From Tribonema minus (Eukaryota > Sar > Xanthophyceae > Tribonematales > Tribonemataceae): DNA of 64,000 nt. The stretch is taken from contig JAFCMP010000511.1 of NCBI GenBank assembly GCA_017506865.1, forward strand, positions 496,001 through 560,000, given 5' to 3'. This document shows, piece after piece, positions 37,810 to 48,631 of the stretch (the stretch's first letter is position 1; the number at the start of each line of letters is the position of its first letter). A program made the translations under genes and the position numbers. The notes beneath the pieces were generated by a model. It did not search any database. It worked only from the letters and a program-made list of their open reading frames with translations, and was not told the DNA's origin.

Positions 37810-40800
37810 ATGCGCTGGCAGCAATCAGGACGAACAAGCAGCTGCGGCTCTGAGGTAGATATCTCCGAGGCGTCATCTGAGGACGAATGTGATGACGTCT
37901 CGGGGCCTGAAGGGCAGAAGGAATCGGAGCACGAAGGCGAAGGCGACGCTGTTGGCGATCCCTGGGCCGCCGCTCGTCAAGCACCTGCCTCCGATGTGCT
38001 CAGCAGCGGTAGGCCACTGTCGCCTGTCACCGAGAAAGAGGACGACAGCCTCGACGGCGCTGACGAGGCGTGCGAGGACGCTTGGGCTAGCGCTCGAGAA
38101 GCCGCAGCCGCCACCGTGTGCACGCCTTCCGAGGAAGACGCCGCCTTGGCGTCCAAGAAGGCGGGCATATCGGACACCATGAGGCTGAAGGTAGAACACT
38201 TCGAAGCAGTGCTGCAGCTGCCGTTTGGCTCGCCACGCAGCAGCTCCACGAGCACGACACCCCATCCCAGCCCGCTCGCAGCGCCCGGCGCGGCAGCGTC
38301 GCCGCTGTTCAGCTCCAGCTGCCACGGCACCGCGGGCAGCGCTCACGCGTCGCCGCGGCGCACCGCAGCGCTCAGCCTTCTGGGCAGAAGCCCCAGCGCC
38401 TTCGAAGACAACACCAGCCTGGCGGTAGACCTTCTTGACCAGCAGGCGCTGAGCCTGGCGCTCGATGACCTCGCGCACTCCCTCGACGCCGCCAGCGCCA
38501 CCGCCGCCGCCGCCGCCGCCACCGCGCCGAGCTACGGCAGCAGCCCCGCCGGCTCCCCGCGGCACGCGCGCGCCGTCCCCCTCAGAGCGCTCTGCACGTG
38601 CCTGAACCAGGCGCTCGGCGCGGCGGTGAGCGCCGCGTGCGTCGCGTCCGCCGGCGGCTGCGTGCCGCACGCGCGCCGCCTCGCGCGCGCGCTGCGCGGC
38701 CTGGCGGCCGTCTGGCGCCTCCTCGCCGCGCCGCCGCGGCGGCCCGGCAGCCCCACGCAGCGCGCAAAGCTGGAGGCGCAGGTCGCGCTGAGCGTCGGGG
38801 CGCACGCGCTGCGCGTCCGCGGCGCCGTGAGCGCGCTGCTGTCGCCGGTGCCGCTGCTCGCGCTGCTGGCGCGGCGCGGCGGGCTGCGCGGCGCGGCGGC
38901 GGCGCTCGACGCGGCGCACGCCGCGTGCTGCGACGCCGCGGCGCGGCTGTCGCTCGTCGCTGCGGCTGCGGAGTCAGCGGGCCAAGGCGTTGCGGCGGCG
39001 GCGGCGACAGCGGCAGCTGCTGCTTGTAGGGGTGCACATGGAGCTGCAGCAGTGACTGTGTGTACAGCAGCGGCGGCGCCCTTGCTGCTGCCACCTGGCA
39101 CTGGCGGCGGCGGCAGCGAGGTGGAGCAGGAGCTGTTGCAGGCGGCAGACGCGCAGGCGCACCATCTGCAGCAGCGTTTCAATTCCATCCTGAGCGAGGC
39201 CATGGGGGATGGATCGCTGGTGGAGGCGGCTGGGGAGCAGCGTTTAGTGAAGCGCGTCGCCGCGCTGCTGCGTGCATGCCTGCCGAATGCGGCAGAGAGC
39301 CTCGTGGCCGCTGCGGACGGCGCGCAGCAGCAGCAGCAGCAATTGCACGAGCAGCAGCAGCAGCGGCAGCAGCAGCCGTACGAGGAACTCGCGCACGCCA
39401 TGCGCAAGGTGGCGCGCTGGTTGGACGTGTCGACATGCCCCGCATGCGCCGCCGCCGCCGCTGCTGCTGCGGCCGCTGCGGCGGATGACAACAACGCTGC
39501 CAAGCACTCATTGTCATCACACATCCGCTTGCCCCCTGGGTGCCCCTATATAGAGCCCGCGAGCCACGTGCCGCGACCCGATGTCATTGAGCAGATCACC
39601 TGCAAGCTGCTAGAGAGGGACCCTGACAACCCGTGGCGCAGGCCGCTGGTGCTGCGGGGGCCGCAGGGCGCCGGCAAAACGCTCGCTGCGGCGGAGGTGG
39701 TCGCGCGCAGCGATGTGCAGGCAGCGTTCGCGGGCGGCGTGTATTGGCTCACGTGGGGCAGGTGCGACGCGAGCGAGGCGGCGAGCGGCTGCAGCGGCGG
39801 CGGCGGCGGCAGCAGCAGCGGCGGCGGCGGCAGCAGCAGCGGCGGCGGCGGCAGCAGCGGCGGAAGCGGCGGCGGCAGCGGTAGCAGCAGCGGCAGCGAC
39901 GGCGGCGGCGGCGGCGGCAGCAGTAGCAGCGGCGACGCCGGTGGCGGTGGCGGCGGCGGCGAAGTGCCGCTCGTGGTGCCCGTGCACCTGCCGCCGCCGC
40001 GCCAGCGCGCGCTGCTGCTGGAGCACCTGGCGTGTCAGCTGCTCAGCGCGACGGCGCCGCCCGGCGCGCACGCCTACCTGCCCTGGGGCGCGCGGCTGCC
40101 GCCCGAGGCGGAGCTCGCGCGCTGGCTCGCGCAGCGCTTCGCGCAGCTCTCCTGCGTCGACGGCAGGGCCTGCCTGCTGGTCGTCGACGACGCATGGGAC
40201 AGGGGCGACCTGGAGATGCTCCGCGGGCTGGGCGCGCACCTCCTGGTGACGGCAAACGCACGCGGCGCGCTGCGCGGCGGCAGCGGCAGCGGCAGCGGCG
40301 GCGGCGGCGGCGGCGGCAGCGGCGGGGGGGCGGCGCCGGCCGGCTGCGATGCCGTCGAAGTGGGCAGGCTCGATGCGGAGGAGTCCGGCGAGCTGCTGAG
40401 CCGCGCTGCGAGCCTGCGGGGCGCGGTGCGCGGCGCGCTGCGGGAGGGCGCGGCGTGGCGCGGCCTCGTCGCGCAGTGCCGCGGCCTGCCGCTGGCGCTG
40501 GCGATGGTCGGCGGCACGCTGCACAGGTGCGGCGACGCCGCGGCGTGGGACGCCGCGGGACGGCGCCTGCGGCAGCTCCGCGGCAGTCTCCGCAGCAGCG
40601 GCAGTGGCAGTGGCGTTGACGACGACGACGACGACGACGACGCGGCGCTGCGCTGCGTCACGGAGATGGCGACGGAGGCGCTGGAGCCGCGGCTGCGGCG
40701 CTGGTACGCGCGGCTGGTGATGCTGCCGCGCGGCGTGCCGGCGAGCGCGCGCGTGCTGCGCAACCTCTGGGCCGGCTGCGACGAGGTCGCGTTCGTGATC

Positions 40801-42846
40801 GCTGTGGAGGCCTTGGCGCTGCGCGCACTGCTGCACGCCGTCGCCGGCGGCGGCAGCAGCGGTGGCAGCACAAGGTTGCTGGCGGAGGCGCCGCCCGCGG
40901 CGCTGCTGTACGCCGTCCACGCCGCGCACGCGCGGCACCTGTCCGCCTACACGGCGCGCGGCGACGCGCAGCAGGAGGAGCTCGAGGAGTGCGCGGCGGC
41001 GCACACGCTGCTGCTGGGCAAGCTCAAGGCGCTGCGCGGCGCGCACGCGGCGCCGCCGTGGGGCCCCCCGCCGCCGCCGTCCGCGCCCGCCCCCCTCGTC
41101 CCCATGGGGCGGCTGGGGCTGTGCGCGTACTGGGCAGTGCTCAGCGCCGTCTTTCAGTTCACGCCGCTGGAGGCGTACACGGAGGAGCTCGCGCGCGTGC
41201 GGCGCGGCGGCGGCGGCAGGAGCCTCAGCTGCAACGAGGGCGACTGCGGCGGCGGCGGCGGCGGCTGCGGCGGCGCTGACAGCTGCGCGCCCCGAGGCGT
41301 CACCGCTGCCGTGCTGCTGCAGGTGGCGGATTTCCTGGCGTCATGGCCGGATGCGCCGCAAATAGTGCCGCCGCCGCCGCCGCAGCAGCCAGGCCAGCAG
41401 CAGCAGTCTCTGCCGGAGCAGGCGCCCTGCGTACCTTCCGCCTCGGAGTGCGCTCTGGCGCTGTACAAGGAGTGCATCGCGCTCATGGGGCAGGCCGCCG
41501 CGGACGTCACGCCTGCCGCGCGGCGCAGCGTCAGCAGCAGCGGCAGCGGCTCGCCCCACAGCGGCGGCGGCAACAGCAATGGCAGCCGGTGCTGGTGCTC
41601 CGGCAGCGGCGCCGGCGCGGCGGCGGCGGCGGCGGCGCAGCAGCAGCAGCACATGGTCGCCGCGCTCAAGGGCCTGGGGCGCTGCCTGTGCGCGGCGGGG
41701 CGCGCCGCGGAAGGGCTGCGGCGCTACCGTCGCGCGATGGCGCTCGAGCAGGGCGCGCTCGGCCAGGCGCACGCGCAGACGCTCGCGTCCCTCGCCGAGC
41801 ACGCGGCGCTCTGCGCGGCGCTGCCGCCGCCGGCGGCGCGGCGCGCGTGGGGCGAGGCACTGGCGCTCGCGCGCAGCGCGTGGGGGGCGCGCAGCGCGGA
41901 GGCGGCGGACGCACTGCACGCCCTCGCCGACCTCGCGCTGTCGGCAGCGGCGGCGCTGCCGGCGTCGCCGCGCGCCGGCGAGTGGCTGCACAAGGCGCTC
42001 GCCGCGGACGAGTTCGTGCTCGGCGCGGCGCACCACCCGGCGCTCGCGGCGGCGCAGGCGGCAGCGGCGGCGGCGGCGGCGGAGGCGGAGCCGGCGGCGC
42101 ATGCGCTGCAGGCGGCGCGGGAGCTGGCGGCGCGGTCCGCACGTGGGTGGGAGGCATCGCTCGGCGCGCCGTGCCATGGCCTAGCAGTGGTGCTGTGCAC
42201 GATGGCGAGGTTGGAGGCGCAAGGCGGCGGCGGCGGCGGCGGCGCAGGCGCTGCGGCCGCGGCGGCGCGCGCTGTGGCCATGCTCGAGGAGCTGGGCCTG
42301 GCGGAAACGCTGGCCTACGCCAGGGCGCTGACGCTGGCGGCGACGCTGATGAGCCGCGGCAGCGGCAGCAGCAGCAGCCGCGGCAGCAGCAGCGCGGGCA
42401 GCGGCAACAGCGCCAACCACCAGCGCAGCAGCAGCGACAGCAGCGGCGACGGTGATGACATTCCCCGCAAAGGCTCGCACAGCAGCCGCAATAGCAGCTA
42501 CTTGAGCATCAGCACAGGCGCGTGTCGCGGCGCCGCCCCCGCGCGAAGAGCCAGCACCAGGGCGGCGGACGCGGAGGCGCTGCTGCGGCGCGCGCTGGCG
42601 CTGCGGCGGCGCCTGTGCGGCGCCGCGAGCGCCGACGCCGCGGACGGCGCCTTTGCGCTCGCTGAGCACCTGACGCGGCACGCGCGCACGGAGGCGGCGG
42701 CGGCGGCGGCGGCGGAGCTGCTGGAGCAGGTGGTGGCGGCGCGCACGGCGGCGCTCGGCGCGTCGCACCGCAGCACGCTGGAGGCGCGGGAGGCGCTGTA
42801 TGCGGCGCGGGAGGCGACGTTGTCGCTTTGTGATGACGCGCCATAG
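37810..42846 (+). CDS. Intronless NB-ARC / TPR protein (STAND NTPase, 1,678 aa)
   Basis: I start at the ATG at 37810; the frame stays open 12 codons further upstream but without an ATG. The N terminus is acidic and Ser-rich. The NTPase core has a P-loop GPQGAGKT (617-624), Walker B LLVVDDAWD (789-797), an LLVTANARG sensor-like strand (811-819) and GLPLAL (892-897), the NB-ARC order. Gly/Ser-rich runs are inserted after the P-loop strand and again after the sensor, and an eight-Asp run follows. The C-terminal part has TPR-like helices of the kinesin-light-chain type (about 1282-1450 and 1580-1678), with Ser/Gly spacers. NB-ARC/TPR proteins act as ATP-switched sensors, often in immunity or cell death; brown algae are known for such families. 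Intronless state and homopolymer-rich sequence set it apart from its neighbours; retroposition is one possible cause. Confidence 0.85.
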   Translation: MRWQQSGRTSSCGSEVDISEASSEDECDDVSGPEGQKESEHEGEGDAVGDPWAAARQAPASDVLSSGRPLSPVTEKEDDSLDGADEACEDAWASAREAAAATVCTPSEEDAALASKKAGISDTMRLKVEHFEAVLQLPFGSPRSSSTSTTPHPSPLAAPGAAASPLFSSSCHGTAGSAHASPRRTAALSLLGRSPSAFEDNTSLAVDLLDQQALSLALDDLAHSLDAASATAAAAAATAPSYGSSPAGSPRHARAVPLRALCTCLNQALGAAVSAACVASAGGCVPHARRLARALRGLAAVWRLLAAPPRRPGSPTQRAKLEAQVALSVGAHALRVRGAVSALLSPVPLLALLARRGGLRGAAAALDAAHAACCDAAARLSLVAAAAESAGQGVAAAAATAAAAACRGAHGAAAVTVCTAAAAPLLLPPGTGGGGSEVEQELLQAADAQAHHLQQRFNSILSEAMGDGSLVEAAGEQRLVKRVAALLRACLPNAAESLVAAADGAQQQQQQLHEQQQQRQQQPYEELAHAMRKVARWLDVSTCPACAAAAAAAAAAAADDNNAAKHSLSSHIRLPPGCPYIEPASHVPRPDVIEQITCKLLERDPDNPWRRPLVLRGPQGAGKTLAAAEVVARSDVQAAFAGGVYWLTWGRCDASEAASGCSGGGGGSSSGGGGSSSGGGGSSGGSGGGSGSSSGSDGGGGGGSSSSGDAGGGGGGGEVPLVVPVHLPPPRQRALLLEHLACQLLSATAPPGAHAYLPWGARLPPEAELARWLAQRFAQLSCVDGRACLLVVDDAWDRGDLEMLRGLGAHLLVTANARGALRGGSGSGSGGGGGGGSGGGAAPAGCDAVEVGRLDAEESGELLSRAASLRGAVRGALREGAAWRGLVAQCRGLPLALAMVGGTLHRCGDAAAWDAAGRRLRQLRGSLRSSGSGSGVDDDDDDDDAALRCVTEMATEALEPRLRRWYARLVMLPRGVPASARVLRNLWAGCDEVAFVIAVEALALRALLHAVAGGGSSGGSTRLLAEAPPAALLYAVHAAHARHLSAYTARGDAQQEELEECAAAHTLLLGKLKALRGAHAAPPWGPPPPPSAPAPLVPMGRLGLCAYWAVLSAVFQFTPLEAYTEELARVRRGGGGRSLSCNEGDCGGGGGGCGGADSCAPRGVTAAVLLQVADFLASWPDAPQIVPPPPPQQPGQQQQSLPEQAPCVPSASECALALYKECIALMGQAAADVTPAARRSVSSSGSGSPHSGGGNSNGSRCWCSGSGAGAAAAAAAQQQQHMVAALKGLGRCLCAAGRAAEGLRRYRRAMALEQGALGQAHAQTLASLAEHAALCAALPPPAARRAWGEALALARSAWGARSAEAADALHALADLALSAAAALPASPRAGEWLHKALAADEFVLGAAHHPALAAAQAAAAAAAAEAEPAAHALQAARELAARSARGWEASLGAPCHGLAVVLCTMARLEAQGGGGGGGAGAAAAAARAVAMLEELGLAETLAYARALTLAATLMSRGSGSSSSRGSSSAGSGNSANHQRSSSDSSGDGDDIPRKGSHSSRNSSYLSISTGACRGAAPARRASTRAADAEALLRRALALRRRLCGAASADAADGAFALAEHLTRHARTEAAAAAAAELLEQVVAARTAALGASHRSTLEAREALYAAREATLSLCDDAP

Positions 42847-43629
42847 CGTATCCATGTACAGGGGGGGTGCTGCAGCGCTCGTCGCTGCGATGTGGTAGTT
42901 GGTTCGTGTAAAATCCATGTGGTGGTGTCTGCACGTTTACTGACTCTGCCGCCGTGTCTTCATGTTTTCCTCGTCGTGCGGGCACGCGAGCAATCTGTAC
43001 TGTGATTGTGCGTCCTCACAGCTTGCTTGTGAAACAGCACACCATATCGCGATGCGCCGAGGCACCGTCTGCGCGCGCATGGATGCACACACACACAGTG
43101 TTTGCGACGCGCCACACGTCGACTTTGTAGAGTATACTTCAATACTTGTACACACTTGAAAGTTGGCTAGGCAGGAAGACACAACAAAGAAATGCGGCAT
43201 CGAAACACACATCACCTGGCTTCAGTCACAGAGTCCACTTGGCACCGCAAGCAACCTTCACATGTGGTGGGCGCATGAACAAGTTTCTAACATGCATTAA
43301 CAACCCTAGCTAGAGCCAGGGGTGTGCGCACTGCGCCGAGCACAACGAAGATGTTCAAGGTGATCAGAATGCATGCATATCACTAGCTCATGCACCCAGA
43401 GAAGCAGCATATGATGCGAGTAGCATGTGTCGCAGAGGTAGATGGTGACAACAGGAGCATTGTGAGGCAACATGCACAGGACAAATCTTCAGCAGTCAGA
43501 CAAACACGCAAGCGCACAACAGTCGCCGATGTCAACACAGAGCGCTTTTGTTCGCACACATGCATTAATTCATCACCACACCGACACCACAGAGACACCA
43601 ACACTTACTTACCACTACAGACGCAGTCC
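42847..43629. other. Region between NB-ARC and the SECIS element: untranslated and intergenic
   Basis: It holds the 3' flank of the NB-ARC gene, tail to tail with the selenoprotein K transcript. Open frames here are short and look random. Nothing else recognised. Confidence 0.5.
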
Positions 43630-43705
43630 AAGATGCACCGGTGTCAGCCAATGCCATGGGGAAGTTGTCCCCTTTACGGCACCGGCGTCATTACGCGCTT
43701 CACAC
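43630..43705 (-). promoter_or_regulatory. SECIS element of the selenoprotein K mRNA (type 2)
   Basis: On the minus strand the core is AUGA (43691-43688), then C, a nine-base arm GCCGGUGCC, an apical part GUAAA-GGGG-ACAACUU-CCCC-AU, the complementary arm GGCAUUGGC, and UGAC (43646-43643). The nine-base arms pair fully, with two G-U pairs. The AAA in the 5' apical loop is 13 nt after the AUGA, within the known 10-13 range, and the extra GGGG/CCCC mini-stem makes it a type 2 SECIS. A weaker basal stem (AAGCGC with GUGC..CUU) is possible. It lies about 410 nt after the stop codon of the selenoprotein frame, in its expected 3' UTR. Confidence 0.85.
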
Positions 43706-44100
43706 CCTTCCAGACCCCCCCTTCACACACACACCCCACCTACCCCCGCACTCGGCAGCCAGCGCGCTGATGCTCAGCAGCTTTGCTCTGTGCGAATGTC
43801 GGACGCGGCACGCCCGTCAGTAAGCGCAAGCGCAGGCTGCCCAGGCATGCAAACGAGATGTTGTTTGTGTGTAAGGTGAGAGGGGGGCCTGTACCGGTGT
43901 TTCAGCAGCATAGCGCACCTCCAGAACTGCGGCCCGCGAATCGGCAAAGCCCCCGCCGCCGCAGCAGCAGCAGCGTTCCTGCGCGCACAGGAGCATCGAG
44001 ACCGGAGGCACTAGCACCATCCGACCTCTCCGCGCACTGCGAGCAGCACGCTTCACTGCGCACCGCTGCGGCACAGAGGCTATGACAGCGCCGATTCGCT

Positions 44101-44200
44101 TTACCGGGCTCATCCACCCCCCGGCGCACAGGCAGGCTGTAAGCTCTGCACCCCCCTTATGTTGGGACCGCGCCGCCGCCCCCCCGCCCCTCCGCCGTCT

Positions 44201-44238
<38 letters not shown>

Positions 44239-44689
44239 TCTGTAGTTGTGGTGTCCCCTCTCGCGGTTGCGCTCGCGCTTAGGCGCTGAGCTCGACATGG
44301 AGGATATGAACAGCCCCAGAAAATTCACAACTGCCCAGAAGAAGTCCAGCAGGATGCTGAGCCGGAATGGGCTCCGCTTGGCCACTATCCTGCCTGTGAT
44401 CGCAGAGATTGTGAGGTACGGCACGGATGAGGGTGGACGGCGTGAGCGGAACACGGACACATTAGTGATGCATGCTGGCAGTGAGAGCACTACTATGCTG
44501 CCATGCACAAAATGCAAGCATGTGGCAAAATGTGTGCCAGGGATGATGGTTTAGCTGAGGCAGAATTACAACTTCAACTTCACACAACAGCGTAATTTGG
44601 GTATGTAGATCTGGAGGCATGGAAAGGTGAGACGTGATGCTTGTGTTCGCGCACTCACAAACCTGCGCAGCAAAGATCAGCGGACACAT
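44101..44689 (-). CDS. SELENOK: Selenoprotein K, with in-frame UGA for selenocysteine
   Basis: Exon 2 (44393-44101) encodes RIVAKRSPFRLSILLDFFWA, then VVNFLGLFISS, a Ser/Arg stretch, a long Gly run, and GGRRRGPNIRG, closing with APGGG-UGA-GCC-CGG-TAA. Reading UGA as Sec gives GGGUAR at the C terminus, with Sec (residue 105 of 107) third from the end exactly as in selenoprotein K (GGUGR in animals). The single membrane helix with the RLS-x-(I/L)-x-DFFW entry is the family hallmark. Exon 1 (44689-44659, MCPLIFAAQV) joins in phase through a GTGAGT donor and CACAG acceptor; it is the least certain part. The family is an ER-membrane protein linked to protein palmitoylation and ER-associated degradation. 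An ordinary annotation would stop at the UGA. Confidence 0.88.
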
Positions 44690-45618
44690 CTTGTGGCGTA
44701 CCACGAACAGCATGCACAAGGTTTATGCTATAGCACGTGAAAGGAGATGCTAGGGACTAAGCTGATACATTGGCAACGATGTCGTATCATGCTCGCGCGC
44801 AGGGTGAAATGTCATGTGCAGGGCGAAATGTCACGCGCAGGGTGAGGTAGGGATGAGATCGCGACAGGACGAAGTCAGCTTTGCAGTTGTGTGCACGACT
44901 ACATGCATGTCAGTGGGATGCGCCTGCAGACCTCATCGACAGACAACGGTAGCTTCCAGCCACGCACTCCACTTTCTCCCCTGTCAGCACTTAAAGTACA
45001 TAATTTATGCTGTCAAGTTGATGCCTGCTGCTTCAAGCTGCCAAACCTACGTCTACACTTGTTGTCGTCGACCACGTTGTGAATGCCAAGACACGAAGCA
45101 GAATGTCGACGAACATCGTAATACTACATCAGCAGCAGCTGCGGAATATCAAATTGCAGCTGACGACAACTGCGTTTGGCCCCGGTGGTGCACCGCAGCA
45201 CTGCAGCGTGTCAGCGAGTTGTTGCCAAGCTGGTAACTCGGGTCAATGACTGACAGCAGGGGCTCCCGTACTATGCTGTTGCCGCATCCATTGCACCCTC
45301 AAGCACAAATTAAAACTTACCATCTGAAGTCAGGTACGGCATTGGCTGCCGCGCCGCCGGCACACAGTCGGACCAAATTCGAGAAGCTTCCCAAGACTTG
45401 CTCCAAACGCACAGCACTGATCCAAATGTCCAGCGGCCTCCCCCTTCCGCTGCCCAGCTGAAGCACTAAAGCCGACCTGGCGACTCGCTCGCCGCTCTCG
45501 GCAGCACGGCACACTTTTTTTCTCCTGCGATTTTTCCACAACTTTGCTCAACCTGTAACCGTTTTTTGTGATTGACCGGCGACTCATTTCTAGCGCCGCG
45601 CCATTGGTGACATCGACC
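44690..45618. other. Divergent interval between selenoprotein K and gene B
   Basis: It contains the 5' flanks of both genes. Open frames such as 44814-45236 (plus) show no family resemblance. A repeated GGGTGAAATGTCA / GGGCGAAATGTCA word occurs at 44800-44845. No clear promoter motif was seen. Confidence 0.45.
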
Positions 45619-48597
45619 ATGGCTCTGGATGGCAGGCAACGTTACCAGATGAAGAGTGAGAGCGACGAATTCGAAATAATGGCTGCAAAGCTCGGGGCAG
45701 ATCTCCGGCTGCACGTACGAGCTCTGGTGAGTTGTAGAGTTCGCTGAAAGCGCTGCTGCAACTGAAGGTCGATGTGCAGGCTGCAAGACGAAAGCCACGA
45801 CACCAAAGAACAATATGCGTATAAGTTCGTGCCGTTTTGGTGCTTTCCTGCTGCACGACAGACTACCCTGGAGGTAAAAGGGACCTTCCATCATGTGACC
45901 TGACCCTCCTGCAATTCGATTGCTTGCATTGATGCAAACGGACAGAACAATTGCCCGGTCATGAGCGAAGCATGGATTGCGATGGCGCAGACGCTTGGTC
46001 GCGTAGCGAGCATCACCGAAATGGAATCGAAGCTCCCCCGCGCCAGCAGCCGGCAGACGCTATGGGAAGGAGAGGAGCAAGCCCTCAGGTGTGTCGTATG
46101 AGTAATCAAGTGCATTTGAGGAGCGTGCGTGCAAATAGGGCGCATCTATACATCCACTTAAGCACTCTGTGTGTCCCTTGTTAGAGCAACACAAAGCAAC
46201 CAAGCAATCAAATTGTGCATGATCACTCGTGTCAGCATGAACAGAAGGTGTTTGAGCGAGCTGGTTGGGGAGAATTTCAATCTGAACGTGACCGCACACA
46301 CATTGGTTTTCTTTTTATACACGACCGGGCCATCTGCGCCAGATGCAACTACAGTGTGCGGATGTGTGACCACAGGCAATTTTGTTTCACAGCCCGCGAG
46401 CACTGCTGTCATTCTGATTTTCAGCAGCCAGAAACGTTGAGCTGCCAGCAGGGTGGAAGAGCAGAGAATGCTGCTGCCACTGCGCTGGCTCTCGCGTTCA
46501 GACAGACGTACGCCTGCTGCGTGCCCTTTGCTCATACTTCATAGATGCTGTGGCCAGCTCACTAACTGCTTGCAGATGGACCAATGGCAGCCCATCAAAG
46601 CCACACAATCTTGATTGCATGAGCGTACCATCCTGTGCAGTGCTCACTCGTTCTCTAAGAACGATCTGATCCTGAAACTGAACAAGCATGCGTGATAAAG
46701 CTTGCACCGTCATCGACACCGACACTGCGCAGAGCGCTGCTGTGGCAACACGAGGCCTCACCGCTCAGGTAGACACACGCGCGCTGCTCGCTGCTGCGGT
46801 GCGCGCGTCGCGCAGGTACGTCATAGAGGACGGCAAGCTCAACATCTGCTTGCGGAACCTCGTGGACTTCAAGGCGTATGAGATGAAGCTGCGCAGCGAC
46901 GACGTGGAGCCGGAGCAGAGGCAGAAAGATCTCATGGACAAGGTGATGAAAGCATGAAATTTTGCTCAAGTTTTTTTCAAACACATCGTTTTCTGATTTT
47001 GGCAAACCATGTATACTTCGAGGTACTTCTAAATTATACTTCATAGGGTTTACTATCATCTTGAATTGTGTTCCGCTGCATGCCCACAATACCATAAGCA
47101 CTGCTTGCCTGCAAATGATTGCGACCACAGGCTAGCAGCAGACGTTTCATCAACACAACATGTGCTGCTGCCCGTGTCTGAGCTGCAGTGGTGCTCAAGC
47201 CTAGAGTCAGGTTACCGTAATCATAACCCTCACTCAAAGCTCAGACCGCAAACAATGAGCAAAACTTAATGCCTCTGCACATGTGAGCAGCAGAGAACAC
47301 AAGTCACAGTGCTCGGTTTCCTTTTTTGTAGAGCCAACAAGGAAGTGCATTTCAGGGGGCCGGCAAGGCTGTCTTGCTCCTTGCCACAATTTCTAAACGC
47401 CACGCATTCGCGCATGTTTTGAGCACGTGCGGTGAGGTGCGCCACACACTGACCGCTTGGCCGCAATTCCCATGAGTTGGCGTGTGTGTGTGACCTCAGA
47501 TGTCTGTCCGTACATCATACGCTGCCTCGTTGGCGAACTTCAAACGAGGTGCCGGTTCAACACGAGGCGCTGCTGGTGTACCCTCTCCAGCTTAACAGTC
47601 TCGAGAACCTACAGCACCACAGAATGCTCACTGTAATGACTTGCAGTGCGCACGGCAATTTGGGCCTGACCACATCGCCTCATATACCTACATACGCATG
47701 CTGCTCACTGCCGCACAACCGCCGCTGACAACGCACTGACGCACTGCGCTGCTGCGGTGCAACTTGAAGAAGAAGGGTATCCGCCTCCATCAGTTGCCTC
47801 GAATACATACATGCGCATGCCGACCGCGCCGCGCGTGCCAACGCTGACACCACATCGCTCTATCAAGACAAATCTTGTTGTAGGTTGCTGAAGCTACCTT
47901 GTTTTGCACTGTTCACATTGTGCTTCCCGCAGGAGTTGAACTCGTGTTCGAGGCTTAATCAGCCCCACAAGTAACCAGCTCAAACCACTCAGCTGTCAGA
48001 CTCACCTATTCCGCACCGCCGCGCCGCACCTGCTGCAGTTTGAGATGGGCATGGGGTGCATGCTGCGCAACGCCTGGAACCACGCATGCCACTCGGCACC
48101 GTGCGGTCGCCGCTGACAAAGCATCGACGCGCTGCCGCCATCCTTTGCCTCGTATACCCTCACACACCAACCGCGCCGCGCGTGCCGACGCTGACACCGC
48201 GCCGCCGCGCTGCGCCTGCCGCAGTTCGAGAAGGGCATGGGGTGCATGCTGCGCAACGCGTGGAACCACGTGGAGGCGCTACAGACAACAGACATGCCCG
48301 CGCTCGTGAACCACATCACCACTGTCTTCAGCGACGCGGCCGACAGGTCAGCTTCACCAGCGCTCAGCAACCCTCACATGTTCGACCTGTGACACGTATC
48401 TGCCCGCACTCGTAAACCACATCACAACTGTGTTCGGCGGCGCGGCCGGCAGGTCAGCTTCACCAGCGCTCAGCGTGAAATGTAAGTCTTGACGCGCGTC
48501 AGATGTTGAAGTTTTGACGCGTATCAACCGCGCCGCTGACACGCACATGCTGCTTGCCCTCCTCGTGAGCCATGCATTTGCATGAGGAGTGGCCTAC

Positions 48598-48631
<34 letters not shown>

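Noticed and set aside
37873-42985. Long open frames antisense to the NB-ARC gene (for example 39610-41046 and 37873-38919, minus strand)
   Set aside because: They are Arg/Ala/Pro-rich by-products of GC-rich, repeat-coding DNA; the plus frame has all NTPase motifs in order.
43783-44085. Plus-strand frame with SKRKRRLPRHANEMLFVCK as an exon
   Set aside because: It lies antisense to the selenoprotein K 3' UTR and has no matching start or neighbouring exon.
48030-48110. First copy of gene B exon 4 as an alternative exon
   Set aside because: Its frame runs into a stop soon after the duplicated part and it lacks the second half and donor.
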